40,505 nucleotides of DNA from assembly GCA_000934455.1 (NCBI GenBank), contig KN886401.1, positions 33,011 through 73,515 of the forward strand, in the 5' to 3' direction. Position numbers and translations under genes: made by a program. This DNA comes from Apostichopus parvimensis (lineage: Eukaryota; Echinodermata; Holothuroidea; Aspidochirotida; Stichopodidae). The notes beneath the pieces are model-generated. The model was given only the letters and a program-made list of their open reading frames with translations. It had not been told where the DNA came from and did no database searches. Position 1 is the first letter of the stretch; the number at the start of each line of letters is the position of its first letter. Positions 1 to 9,620 of this stretch are shown here, piece after piece.

Positions 1-410
1 CATATTCCCCTTTTGCTGGGCCAGAAAGACAAAAATAAAATCAACGCATTTCGCTATTTACGGTATCAAATTGACTAAGTAGACATCCTGCCTGCCTTCC
101 AAGGTATGTTCATAGATGCCATGATAAGTTAGCCGTCTAGTTTCCCTGTCAGGGTAACACATAATGGTTCAAACATCGATAGTACGTCATGCATGTTTGC
201 AACAGTAATGAAAATGGCGACCATATTGTGTAGTTCCCAATAGATTATCACCAGTAAGCTATTTCCGTCAAATGCATTTTTTTACTTATTTAAAATGAAG
301 TATAGGCTAGGTTTGATAGGCTAATAGCTGTGTTTCAGCTCTCCGGTACAATTGTCGACCAACGCTGCCGCGATATAACCCTTGCCGTACTTTGTTTTTA
401 ATCCACACAC
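1..410. other. 5' flank of BHMT copy A
   Basis: No coding exon, RNA gene or clear TATA box was seen here. An in-frame TAA at 399-401 lies just upstream of the ATG at 411, which supports that ATG as the start unless an unseen upstream exon is spliced in. The promoter and 5' untranslated region of copy A presumably lie here, but neither can be delimited. Confidence 0.5.
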
Positions 411-564
411 ATGAAGGGATCCTCAGCAAAGATTGGTATACTGGAACGTCTTAAGGCAGGGCCTGTAATTGGTGACGGGGGATTAGTAAATCAACTAGAG
501 AGGAGAGGATATGTCGACGCTGGTGTTTGGACTACCGAGGCGGTTGTAAAAAATCCGGAAGGAG
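411..564 (+). CDS. BHMT: BHMT copy A exon 1
   Basis: Starts at ATG 411, with an in-frame stop 12 bases upstream, and ends at a GTAAAG donor in phase 1. It encodes the [14 protein letters not shown] start of the barrel and the [13 protein letters not shown] segment, which carries the Asp and Trp of the substrate pocket. Unlike copy B, the start codon appears to lie in the same exon as the LERL motif. Confidence 0.8.
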
Positions 565-3500
565 GTAAAGTGTTTGCAGTAATGATTTGATTACACTTTC
601 GAACATAATATAATAACTAATTAGTAACGTCAGAAATAAATGCAGCCTTTTTTTGCTGTGCAAAACGATCTCCCTTCCTTGCAAGTAACATTTCGTGTTT
701 AGTACACAGAAAAAAAAGCCTTACATGGAATTGCATTTTAACATGGAGTTGGAGATTTATCTGTGTCATCTTTCATATAGTGTATATGCCTTTCTACACT
801 GAAGGGGGCTATATGAGATTTCTTGTCGGAGATAACATGCATAAAATAGGGTGGCAATATGATAAACGTTCAATCAGTGAAAGTGGTATCACGTGGATAT
901 AATTTTCCCCCTTGATACCTGAGTTCCTGAACCGAAATATCAAAGGCGAAATGTTCTTATATAGGGTCATTAAACTTTAAACCAAAAGGACTACTTTTCA
1001 GACTTATGAAAACGCAAACATGATTCCAATTCAAGTTGTGGCGGAATATGTCAAAAGTTGACCATTTAGAGATCAACAGTATAATGAACCCGAATATGCT
1101 AGATATTCAGAAAATGGTCACCCATGTCCAAACTTCAACAATCACTTTACCAGCCATATGCGTAGCTTCCGTCTTCAATGAAGTGAAACAAACTCCATTA
1201 TGTCAAGAGAAGAATCGTACTAGAAATTCAGAATTTCTTGAAAAGCCCTTATGAAAACATTTTGCATTTTTTGCAAGTGAACATTTAGACCCAAATACTA
1301 TAAATAAATCTTTAAGAAGTTCCAACCGTATAGATGTTCTGACTTTTTGCCCCCCCCCCCCTCCCGTCCTGCATTTTCCTTACTCCCTGCTATATACACT
1401 GCGTATCATTATTTACATTGGTAACTTCAAAGAACAGTTGTTTTGTTTTTCAGTGAAGCAACTACAACGTGAATATTTACGAGCCGGAGCTGACGTCATG
1501 CAAACGTGCACATTTTATTCATCCGATGACAGGCTTACCCTACTTGGCATCGAAAACATCGACGTAATTTATATTCTGCATGGCTTTTCATTTAGTTAAT
1601 ATTTAATTTACTTCTTATGGTAATAAGGTCTTATTAAATTCCGTATCGGTCACTGAACAATCAGGTGCACGAAAATTAAACACCACGGTACCTTGACAAG
1701 ATATCGTTATCTATTGTTAGGCTATTTCGATGCTGCATTTGAATTCATTTCAAGACAGATCATATGTTTTTTGGCTGTTCGTTAATTTTTGTATTTACTT
1801 TGATGCTTTCTTTAATAAAGATCAACCTCGCATCTTCCATGTAAAAGTCACTTCCTACAAATATGCTAGACAGTCGAATAATGGTCACTCATAAATCTTT
1901 ATTCCCCTTTTTAAAGTATATCCCCTCCTTACAACGTAAGCTCTGTTTTCCTTACAACGGTTCATTTCAACGGCTTACACTATACAGCCATGCCATGTAA
2001 AACTCTAATCACAACTAAAGGTTCATTTGTCTTGGCGTGTGTGCGGAGGGGTGGGTGGGGTGGGGTGGGGTGGGGTGGTGCTAGGGCGGAGACATGGTAT
2101 TAATAGTGAGTCAATGGTTCAGTGTTATGTGTTCATTCTTAACAATTATTGATAGAAAACTATATTGCGACCGTATATCCATCTAAACATGGGGAGTATC
2201 CTATCCTTAGCGTCTTAGATGGATAAATGTATTATAACTGTCTGTTTTTTTTCATCTGTTTGAAACAAGCATATGAAAACGATTCTTCTTTTCATTCATT
2301 TGTCGTGCATTTTCTTACTTACCACAGTGTGCAACGTTAAACAAAGCTGCGTGTGACATTGCCAGAGATGTGGCCAATGAAGGGAATGCTTTGGTAGCAG
2401 GATGTATTTCTACTGTCCCTGCGTTTACCGATCGGAAAGGAAAAGAAGAAATTATGAATGAATTCCAAAAACAGATCGATGTCTTCAAAGATGAAAACTT
2501 GGATTTTCTTCTTGGAGAGGTAAACATATTTTTTTTTATATATCTGTGGTGTTTGTAGAATGTCCCAAACACGTTTAAAGTTTTCCATAAATTATTTTTC
2601 ATCCCAGGGAAATGCCGCAAGTCCATTATTGTTTCAAAATTTACCGTTTAATTCCCCCTTCTCACTTTCTTGCACGGCTCCCTACTCCATGTACTTCGTA
2701 AAATATTGTATAGTTAACGTTATGCCGTCATCGAAGTACCGTTCAACATTGCGTACACGCAATAGCGAATTCCCAATTTTGCTAAATAGCGTCCTCTATT
2801 TTTGCTTATACATCATCGGCTTACAAAGAAGTTCACTTTCTTTTAGCATCAAATCGTACAGATTATAAATAACTAAATCTAAATATTGAAGGTTTGATAA
2901 AGGTTCTCACTTTGTTACACATATCGTTTATATTTAAGTTGAAGGTATCTTTCTAAAGTTCCCTTCAAATTACATGAAATGCCAGTTGTATGTAACCACA
3001 TACTTTGCAGTGTTGTAGTAAAAGTATATACACGATTGTATTATCCAATAGAACTGACACAACATACTCTCATACGTGATAAAGACGGGTGACGCTCAAA
3101 TTGGGGCTTTTGCTTAAGAAATGTAGGGTAAAATTCAGCTGGCGAAATATCAGGTATATGAGGTTCCAGCATCACCCCACCGTTTGCCACCTGGCCCACC
3201 TTGCACATTTATCTCAGACAAAGTACATGAATACCCAGTTATATTTCTGATTTATTGATCTAGTTCTTTGGTCACGTGGAAGAGGCTGAGATGGCTATTG
3301 AGGCAATGAAACAACTAAATATTCCCATAGCCTGCACCATGAAGATAGGCCCCGCTGGAGACCTTTCCTTGCCTCACAAGTCACCACAGGAATGCGCCGT
3401 TAGAATGGCAAAGGCAGGTATAAACATAACACGATATGCCAAAATAGTGTGTATGTTCTAGACTTTAATAACCTTCACTGGTTGATCAGGGAATATTTTC

Positions 3501-6500
3501 TACAACAGTGACCCGAAACCTGTAGGGTCACTACCCATGATGTTCCATAAGTACTGAGCCACGACCCAACACACACAAGCACCACGGAATCGATACATGA
3601 ACGCGTTCGCGTCGGGCTTGGACTATGGGGCTACCCGATTGGCCGATGTAATCCATTAAATGGCATAAATTTCCACTATACATAATTCCATTATATAACA
3701 CATTGGTATGGACCAGGATTCTCAATTAAATTTGATGAGGGCTACAGAGAACCAAAATCTCGCTATACCTTGATATCCATTGAGCAAGGTGCTGGGTATG
3801 GTGGTAGATAGCACAAGCCTACATCATTAAGGGGCCCGCCGCATACGTTATACCCGATAACTGCAAGATATATTTTCTTGTGTGGGATTCAACGTTTAGC
3901 TGGCCGGATCTATGGCACCCTTTGCAAAGCCGTGAAGGATTGTAAACAAGTAAAACAAAGAGGAAAAAGGAACAAAGATCATCCAGTCGTTGGTGCAGTG
4001 TACTTCTGTTCATGTAGCCTTCGGTGGTAGTGAAAAGTGGCGCTCTGATGTATTAAGTGTGTATAGTTAAAATAGGTATACTAGCAAAAGACATGACTAA
4101 CAGGAAGCCAAATCGAGAATGGGTGATGCCTTAGTCTGTGCATGTGGAACTTTGAAGAGAGCTGCCTGGTCTTTATGTTCATAAAATGGATTTTTGACAC
4201 GATTGCCGGGAAACAATCGATCAAAGTTATTAAGTATACGCAGATTAACATATTTATATTGTTTTTTGCAAAAGATTAAATAATAACAATGGGGGAGGAG
4301 CCAACCTCATAATCGACTTTGTCTTGAAAGGAGCATAGACACTTTATGATCTTTCAGGTGACCGTAGTGAAAACTGAACTTTAATGATTAGAAGCAGCTA
4401 TTTTACCTTGCACTAAAATGTTTCTATTTTAGGATGGACAATGAATTGTCAACTTCGCTTCCAGCTTTCTCTATAAAGTCCTCCTTTAAAACATATAGGT
4501 TCTTAAAAATATCCATCCATGGACCCCTATATGGACTCCCCGACATAGGAAGTAACTCCAATTACCTCAGCACCACCATGGTTCAGTGTAGCTGAGTTCA
4601 GGCAATTTTCGGTTTTCTTTGTCCAGGATGGCTGAACACTCGGGCATTTTTATCACAGCGGTTTTCTGGCAGTAAAATGTTGACCGACCAGTTCGGCTTC
4701 AACCAACCCAATTTGTTCCATGACATTTTTGCATGGGCCCACTAGAAGTCTGTGGAACAAAGCTTGAGAAAGATAGTTTTATCGATCGATTAGTTCTCTA
4801 CATGAAACTCAAATTCCAAGTAATGCCCAACACGTTTGAGAGAATAATTTTTATATGATAGACAGGAAATGCATTGATTGGCAACATCACTACAATTAAC
4901 CACAAAAAAAACCCATAATAATAACGAATATTGTTCTCCCTTTCTCTCCACGAGGGGCTGACATAATTGGGATCAATTGTAGCTTCGGCCCTTTCGTTGC
5001 CTTGGAAACCATTGGGATGATGAAGGAGGCCTTAGATGCAGAGGGTTTGTCACCATATCTTATGGCTCAACCTGCAGGATGGTATACCGCAGAGGTGCGC
5101 AATGACGTCATGGGATACGTATCACTACCTGAAATGCCTTTCGGTACGTAAACATTCTTCAAGTTCGAAACGCCACGATTAATATTGCTTCCTCTTTAGT
5201 ATATGATATATCTCTGGATACTTTTGCAACTGGAAACGAATGTATATAGTTGGATACGAGGTTTCGTTGACACCCCGATATTTCACTGATATGAACATTA
5301 TATATGAGGCAGTGTGGAATTAATGCATGGCTGTAGAAAAGTTTAAACATAATGATTTAAATCTACGGCAAATAAACTTTACAAATACAAAGACAGCAAC
5401 GGGATACGGTGGCTGAAAGTTCACTCATTTCTAAAGCAAAATTCTTGAAATTTTCTCAGTATGTACGAATTTTTCAGATTTGTTGGTATTTTGTGAATGC
5501 GTCGGGCAACTTGAGAGTGAATGCTGCCATTGAAACAATCTTCTGTGATCTACTCCAGCGAAGAACGTATAGGGTTTGGCCATATCAACAGTACATAAAG
5601 TTAGGAACAGGATATTCAGATGGCACTTTCAACTAACACCGTGGAATATTTTTCTTTCATATGTAAGTGTTTCATTATCTGCCACCATAATGCCCTTTAA
5701 AGATCTGCTTTATTGGCCTCAGTTATAGTACGCTATAGCTAGGAAAGTTTTGTGATTACGTAATCGACCTGCCAGGATCGTAAAATGACCTCGGGCTCTA
5801 CAATTAGCCTGCATAGCTTCTTAACACCATGAGGCTCTTTGTGTAAACACTGTGTGGAAATATGTTCATTTATACTGTTTAGTTAACCATACAGCGTTCA
5901 CACAAAGACGCTCATACAAGAAAAAATATGTGGCAGGCGTTGCAGACTAATTGGTAAGAAGAGGTCATTTTACGACCAAGGCAGGTCGAGTACGTAATCT
6001 CAAGAAACTTTTCCATGATAGCGTGCATGCTATAGTTGGGGTCTATACAGCAGACCTTTAATTATTTGTTTAGCTCTAGCAACTTGTTTAGTCTATGCAC
6101 CATTTTGAATTATGTATAAAGTGTATCATTTCAATATATATCTGTTTGTAGCCATGGAAACAAGAACGATATCAAGAATGGATGCTGGAAGGTTCGCAAG
6201 GGCAGCCTACAAACTCGGTGTTCGATATATCGGTGGTTGTTGCGGTTGCGAGCCATATCATATAAGAGCCATGGCGGAGGAGGTACGAATTTACAGTTAT
6301 ATGGTTGTGTACAATTTGATTGAATGGCATGTTATCGATAGTCAAACATCACCGTCTCATATCTGTCAAAATTTAAGTTTTACATCCACATATCGACTCC
6401 AATATAGCTATATGTTGTGGTAATATATATTTATGCCTACTTAAAACCTCAATGTCAGACTTAGAATATGAACATGTTCGTGTATCTTGATATTGATCTC

Positions 6501-8031
6501 ATACCGTTCCCTATCCATTTTCGAATGATTTAAAGTATGTAAACATATACTCACATAAATATGAAGATTCTCAAAACTCAAATTATGGTATGTTCAAAGA
6601 ATTGTCGGTCAGTTTCGTCGAATGGGTAACATTGTATGATGTCCTCAAAGATTGCACATACGATGCTCACGGAATTTAATGGGAATGCGATGGAATGGGC
6701 TGGGCAGGGCACAGCTGTTCATGGCTAGGTTAGACTGGGCTGGGTAGAGATAGACTGGTCTAGGCAGGGCTAGACTGGGCTGAGCTGAGCCAGACTCTAC
6801 TGGGGTAGGCTGGGGCCAGATTGGATGGACTCAAGTCGTGAGCTTGAAGTTTCCTCCTGAAACGATCAAAGTCGTCGATTTTCAATGAGTCATCCAATTT
6901 CTTCTCTAATATTGAACACCTTATAAAATATAATATATTATTGAATGTAGCATATGTTATATATCGTGTCCTTTGATTTACATATTCTTACGGGCAAAAA
7001 CCTGATTTAGAATTGCACTTTAACTCACTGTACTCTCAATGCTCCTATTAATGTTGACTAGGCTACATTCCACACTGACGTCAATGAAAACATTATGAGA
7101 TGTTTATGTATTGTGGTTGTATGTTGTATTGTTGTATGTTGATGTTGTTGATGTTGTATATTTCAGCTGGCAGAAGAACGAGGTCGCCCTTCAACAATAA
7201 TATACGACAGAATGGGCCAGAGTCCATCAATATTGAAGGAAAGGTAACTACGGTTTCACTATGTATGGTGATATTTTTCTTCTGAAATTTAGAAGATATT
7301 TGGCTAGAACTGATGCAAACCCTTCAACGGCCAGTCGGGTTTCTGTTCATGATCCACATAAATAATAGCCAAGTAATTATATATCAAACCCGAATATATC
7401 TTGAATCCCCTACATCCCACCCCTACTTCCACCTACCCCCACCCCCGCTGTCGCTTTCTGTGTTGTATCTAATGTATCTGTGGTGTGATCCCTTCTAACC
7501 AAGGGCGTTGATAGCTAGGGCGGGCCGGTGGGGGGGGGGGGGACAAGAATGCCACCTTGCCTCTTCATGAAGTTTGCACTGACTTTTTCTTTGGTATACG
7601 GAGTGTTAAAGGACTTGAGTCACGTGTACACCGGGTTTCCTGACGTGAGTGCTCCAGCACTGTGTTTTGTATGTATACTCATGGAAAAATATATTTGCAG
7701 TAATTGAGTGTATACAGTATGTACGGAAAGATATTAAAGGACCTGAGTCACGTGATCTGTACATCTGTACACATGGTTTATAGACGTGAGTGCTCCAGTA
7801 TCGGGTTTTGTATGTATACTCATGGATGCATATATTTGCAGTAATTTAGTGTGGTACATTGTAGACAAGAAGAACGGGAGTGGTGTCCGTCCGCAAAATT
7901 GCAATTTTAAGTTTTCTTTTATCCTTCGTTCTTTCATCTCAAGGTGTACCCGTGAATACTGGGAAAACGTAATACCAGCAGCTGGCCGGACTAACGTTAA
8001 AGTTCTCGCTGACTTGGACGATTGTAGATAG
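411..8031 (+). CDS. BHMT: Betaine-homocysteine S-methyltransferase, copy A (8 exons)
   Basis: Join 411-564, 1454-1563, 2328-2519, 3264-3417, 4955-5143, 6152-6282, 7167-7243, 7944-8031; 1095 bases, 364 residues. BHMT is a cytosolic zinc enzyme that moves a methyl group from betaine to homocysteine, giving dimethylglycine and methionine. Visible hallmarks: IGDGG near the N-terminus (substrate-site Asp), GVWT (Trp), [22 protein letters not shown] (Glu that contacts homocysteine in the family), GINC (first zinc Cys) and [13 protein letters not shown] (the Cys pair that completes the zinc site). Every intron is GT-AG and phases agree at each junction. Oddities: the family's GGCCGF reads GGCCGC here, TFTFY reads TCTFY, and the C-terminus is about 40 residues shorter than vertebrate BHMT (about 406). 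I am sure of the family; exact exon edges are inferred from the consensus and from comparison with copy B. Confidence 0.9.
565..1453 (+). other. Intron 1 of BHMT copy A
   Basis: 889-base AT-rich intron. It holds a C-rich run around 1350-1364 and no recognised element. A 72-codon open frame at 1036-1254 has no family resemblance and no splice signals, so I treat it as chance. Confidence 0.6.
1454..1563 (+). CDS. BHMT: BHMT copy A exon 2
   Basis: Acceptor TTTTTCAG and donor GTAATT. It completes a split Val codon and encodes [18 protein letters not shown] followed by [10 protein letters not shown]. It is 15 bases shorter than the equivalent exon of copy B: the linker that reads [12 protein letters not shown] in B is LGIENID here. 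A donor further downstream was considered but would read into a poor sequence. Confidence 0.8.
1564..2327 (+). other. Intron 2 of BHMT copy A
   Basis: 764 bases, AT-rich. It contains a GGGGT pentamer microsatellite at about 2048-2077 and otherwise nothing recognisable. Confidence 0.6.
2048..2077 (+). repeat. (GGGGT)n microsatellite
   Basis: About six pentamer units of G-rich sequence in intron 2 of copy A. The G-runs could fold into a quadruplex, but nothing shows a function. Confidence 0.7.
2328..2519 (+). CDS. BHMT: BHMT copy A exon 3
   Basis: 192 bases, phase 0 at both ends, the same length as copy B exon 4. It encodes [20 protein letters not shown] through NLDFLLGE. Acceptor ACCACAG, donor GTAAAC. 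The final Glu corresponds to the homocysteine-contacting glutamate of the family. Confidence 0.9.
2520..3263 (+). other. Intron 3 of BHMT copy A
   Basis: 744 bases, AT-rich. Nothing recognised beyond chance open frames. Confidence 0.55.
3264..3417 (+). CDS. BHMT: BHMT copy A exon 4
   Basis: 154 bases, phase 0 in and phase 1 out. It encodes [17 protein letters not shown], then [14 protein letters not shown] and [10 protein letters not shown]. It is six bases longer than copy B's equivalent, a two-codon insertion in the [10 protein letters not shown] loop. The family's usual AEYF reads GEFF here, replacing the tyrosine by phenylalanine; copy B has the same change. Confidence 0.9.
3418..4954 (+). 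other. Intron 4 of BHMT copy A
   Basis: 1537 bases without a recognised gene or well-bounded repeat. Two 64-codon open frames on the - strand (3531-3725, 3819-4013) show no known motif. Confidence 0.5.
4955..5143 (+). CDS. BHMT: BHMT copy A exon 5
   Basis: 189 bases, phase 1 in and out, identical in length to the equivalent exons of copies B and C. It encodes [20 protein letters not shown], then [17 protein letters not shown] and LPEMPFG. The Cys in GINC is the first zinc ligand of the BHMT family. Confidence 0.92.
5144..6151 (+). other. Intron 5 of BHMT copy A
   Basis: 1008 bases, more than a third of which is a long inverted repeat (5695-6062) listed separately. The rest is AT-rich and unremarkable. 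Confidence 0.6.
5695..6062. mobile_element. Foldback/MITE-like inverted repeat in intron 5
   Basis: Two arms of roughly 160-170 bases face each other: left about 5695-5860, right about 5890-6062. Read outside-in, both show AAAGRTCTGCT, CTATAGY, GATTACGTA, TCGACCTGCC, TCGTAAAATGACCTC, CAATTAG and GTCTTTGTGT-like blocks in the same order. The arms differ by scattered substitutions and small indels, so this is an old palindrome. No coding capacity. It is best read as a non-autonomous DNA transposon; no target duplication was resolved. Confidence 0.6.
6152..6282 (+). CDS. BHMT: BHMT copy A exon 6 (zinc-site exon)
   Basis: 131 bases, phase 1 in, phase 0 out. It encodes [20 protein letters not shown] and [20 protein letters not shown]. 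The Cys-Cys pair supplies two zinc ligands. The residue after the following Gly is Cys, where copies B and C and vertebrate BHMT have Phe. Acceptor TTTGTAG, donor GTACGA. Confidence 0.93.
6283..7166 (+). other. Intron 6 of BHMT copy A
   Basis: 884 bases. It includes a degenerate minisatellite at 6690-6835; the rest is AT-rich with no recognised element. Confidence 0.55.
6690..6835 (+). repeat. Degenerate minisatellite (TAGACTGGGCTGGG-like)
   Basis: About eight imperfect units built from GGGCTGGGCAGGG, TAGACTGGGCT and close variants. It is purine-rich on the + strand. Units range from about 10 to 20 bases, consistent with a decayed tandem repeat. Confidence 0.6.
7167..7243 (+). CDS. BHMT: BHMT copy A exon 7
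   Basis: 77 bases, phase 0 in, phase 2 out. It encodes [18 protein letters not shown] and SPSILKE. It is 18 bases shorter than the equivalent exon of B and C, in the linker between the barrel and the C-terminal dimerisation arm. Acceptor TATTTCAG, donor GTAACT. Confidence 0.85.
7606..7860 (+). repeat. 128-bp tandem duplication in intron 7
   Basis: Two direct copies (7606-7733 and 7734-7860) share TTAAAGGACYTGAGTCACGTG, GACGTGAGTGCTCCAG, TTTTGTATGTATACTCATGG and ATATTTGCAGTAATT blocks in order. The second copy has a small insertion. The second copy ends about 85 bases before exon 8. Confidence 0.8.
7944..8031 (+). CDS. BHMT: BHMT copy A exon 8 (terminal)
   Basis: It starts one base into an Arg codon after a CTCAAG acceptor and stops at TAG 8029-8031. 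It encodes [17 protein letters not shown] followed by a short tail. The REYWEN motif matches the family's C-terminal arm, but the protein stops soon after, without the long extension of vertebrate BHMT. Confidence 0.85.
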
Positions 8032-8365
8032 CTCATAATTATTTACATATATGGCCTATGAAAATGTCACTTATACTTATAATTATGGATGTAAGCACCC
8101 CAAGTGATTGCTTCCTTGACTTACATACCAAATTCGACGTTTTCCAACCCCACCCATAATATAGGCTCTAGATGGAATATCGCATTAGAAAGGTTTAACT
8201 TGTATGTCCTAAAGACATTAAAATGATACCGATAATGGGTTGGACTGTAAATTTCCATACCATAAATAGTAATTTGTTTTCAGCTAGAAGAGTACAAGGT
8301 TGAGCAAAATACTTTACGAGCTTTTACCGATACTTTCGTGCGTTAATCTTACCATTTCACCAACG

Positions 8366-8375
8366 AATAAATAAA
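8366..8375 (+). terminator. Candidate polyadenylation signals of copy A
   Basis: Two overlapping AATAAA hexamers lie about 335 bases after the copy A stop codon and before the LINE fragment. They are the first canonical signals downstream of the gene. Use is inferred. Confidence 0.5.
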
Positions 8376-8508
8376 ACGCAAGCACTCGAAGTTTGTATAT
8401 CTTTAATTTTTATTCCTATTTGGTTCTTTTTAGAAATTTATTTGTAATTAAACTGGAAGAAACCTAAACGAAAATATTAACATACAAGTAAGCAACATGT
8501 TAACATAT

Positions 8509-9620
8509 TAGTTTAGTTTAATAGAAAAAAGGATCAGGAGGGACACTTAAGTCCCCATCAAGGACCCTATAGAGAGAGAAAAAAAACTGAAGACACAAAC
8601 ACTCAGACCCGATTACAATGCTTAAAGTGCTTGTCCAAAGCATTCTTAAACCCATTGACACTACTTGCAAGTACAACTTTCTCAGGCAAACCATTCCACT
8701 CATTCACAACCCTATTAGAAAAAAAGTTATGCCGAATATTAATCCTACTATGCGACTTTTGGAGTTTAAGACAATGACCTCTAGTACAACTACTGTTAGC
8801 AAACATGAAAAAGTCGGTAAAGGATAAATTGTCGAAACCATACACAATCTTGAAAACCTGGATCAAGTCCCCACGTAACCTCCTAAGCTCCAGTGTGGTG
8901 AGATTCAACAGTTGTAACCGCCTATAATAAGGAACCCTCTTTAAGGAACTAATCATCCTAGTAGCCCTCCTCTGGACCTTTTCAAGTACTTCCTTATCCT
9001 TAGCAAAGTAAGGGTTCCAAGCCTGCACAGCATACTCCAGATGAGGCCTAACCAACTGCTTATAAAGCCTAACTACGATGTCCTCTTTCAGAAAACTGAA
9101 GTTGATCATACCTAAAACCCTATTACCTCTTTTAGCAGCTTCAAGACAATGTTTAGAAGGTTGCAGAGATGAGTCAATGTAGATACCTAGGTCTCATTCA
9201 ACAGAGACCTCCTGTAACTCTAAACCATTAAGATTGTATGTAAACTTTTGGTTACTACTACCAATGTGCATTACCTTACATTTTTCAATATTAAAAAGCA
9301 TTTGCCACCCCTGAGACCAGGAAAAAATCTTATCCAAATCGGCTTGAAATTTCTCAGAATCGCTTTTGGAAGAGACCTCAGAATACAATTTGGTGTCATC
9401 AGCAAACTTCTTAGCTTTACACAAAATATCTCCGTCGATGTCATTTATATTGGCAACAAACAACAAGGGACCTAAGACAGACCCTTGTGGAACCCCACTA
9501 GTAACGTTCTGCCAAGAAGAAGCACAGCCTTTAATTACCACCCTCTGTTCCCTATTACCAAGCCAATTCCCGATCCAAGACAGTAAATTCCCTATGACAC
9601 CCATACTCTTCAGCCTAAGT
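8509..9620 (-). mobile_element. 5'-truncated LINE (CR1/L2/jockey-like) with RT ORF remnant
   Basis: The - strand encodes the C-terminal part of a non-LTR reverse transcriptase from about 9604 down to 8603. It shows GVPQGSVLGPLLF (RT motif), FADDTKLY (the catalytic Asp pair in FADD form), then LVRPHLEYAVQAWNPY, LRRLRGDLIQVFKI and NEWNGLPEKVV, all typical of LINE ORF2. One TGA (9194-9196) interrupts an otherwise continuous 334-codon frame, and the element is cut off 5' near 9620. A short 3' tail of AACTA-type repeats (TTTAGTTTAG on the + strand at 8509-8521) recurs at the 34.4 kb copy, marking the true 3' end. It is dead but fairly young. The clade is a judgement from the motifs only. Confidence 0.85.
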
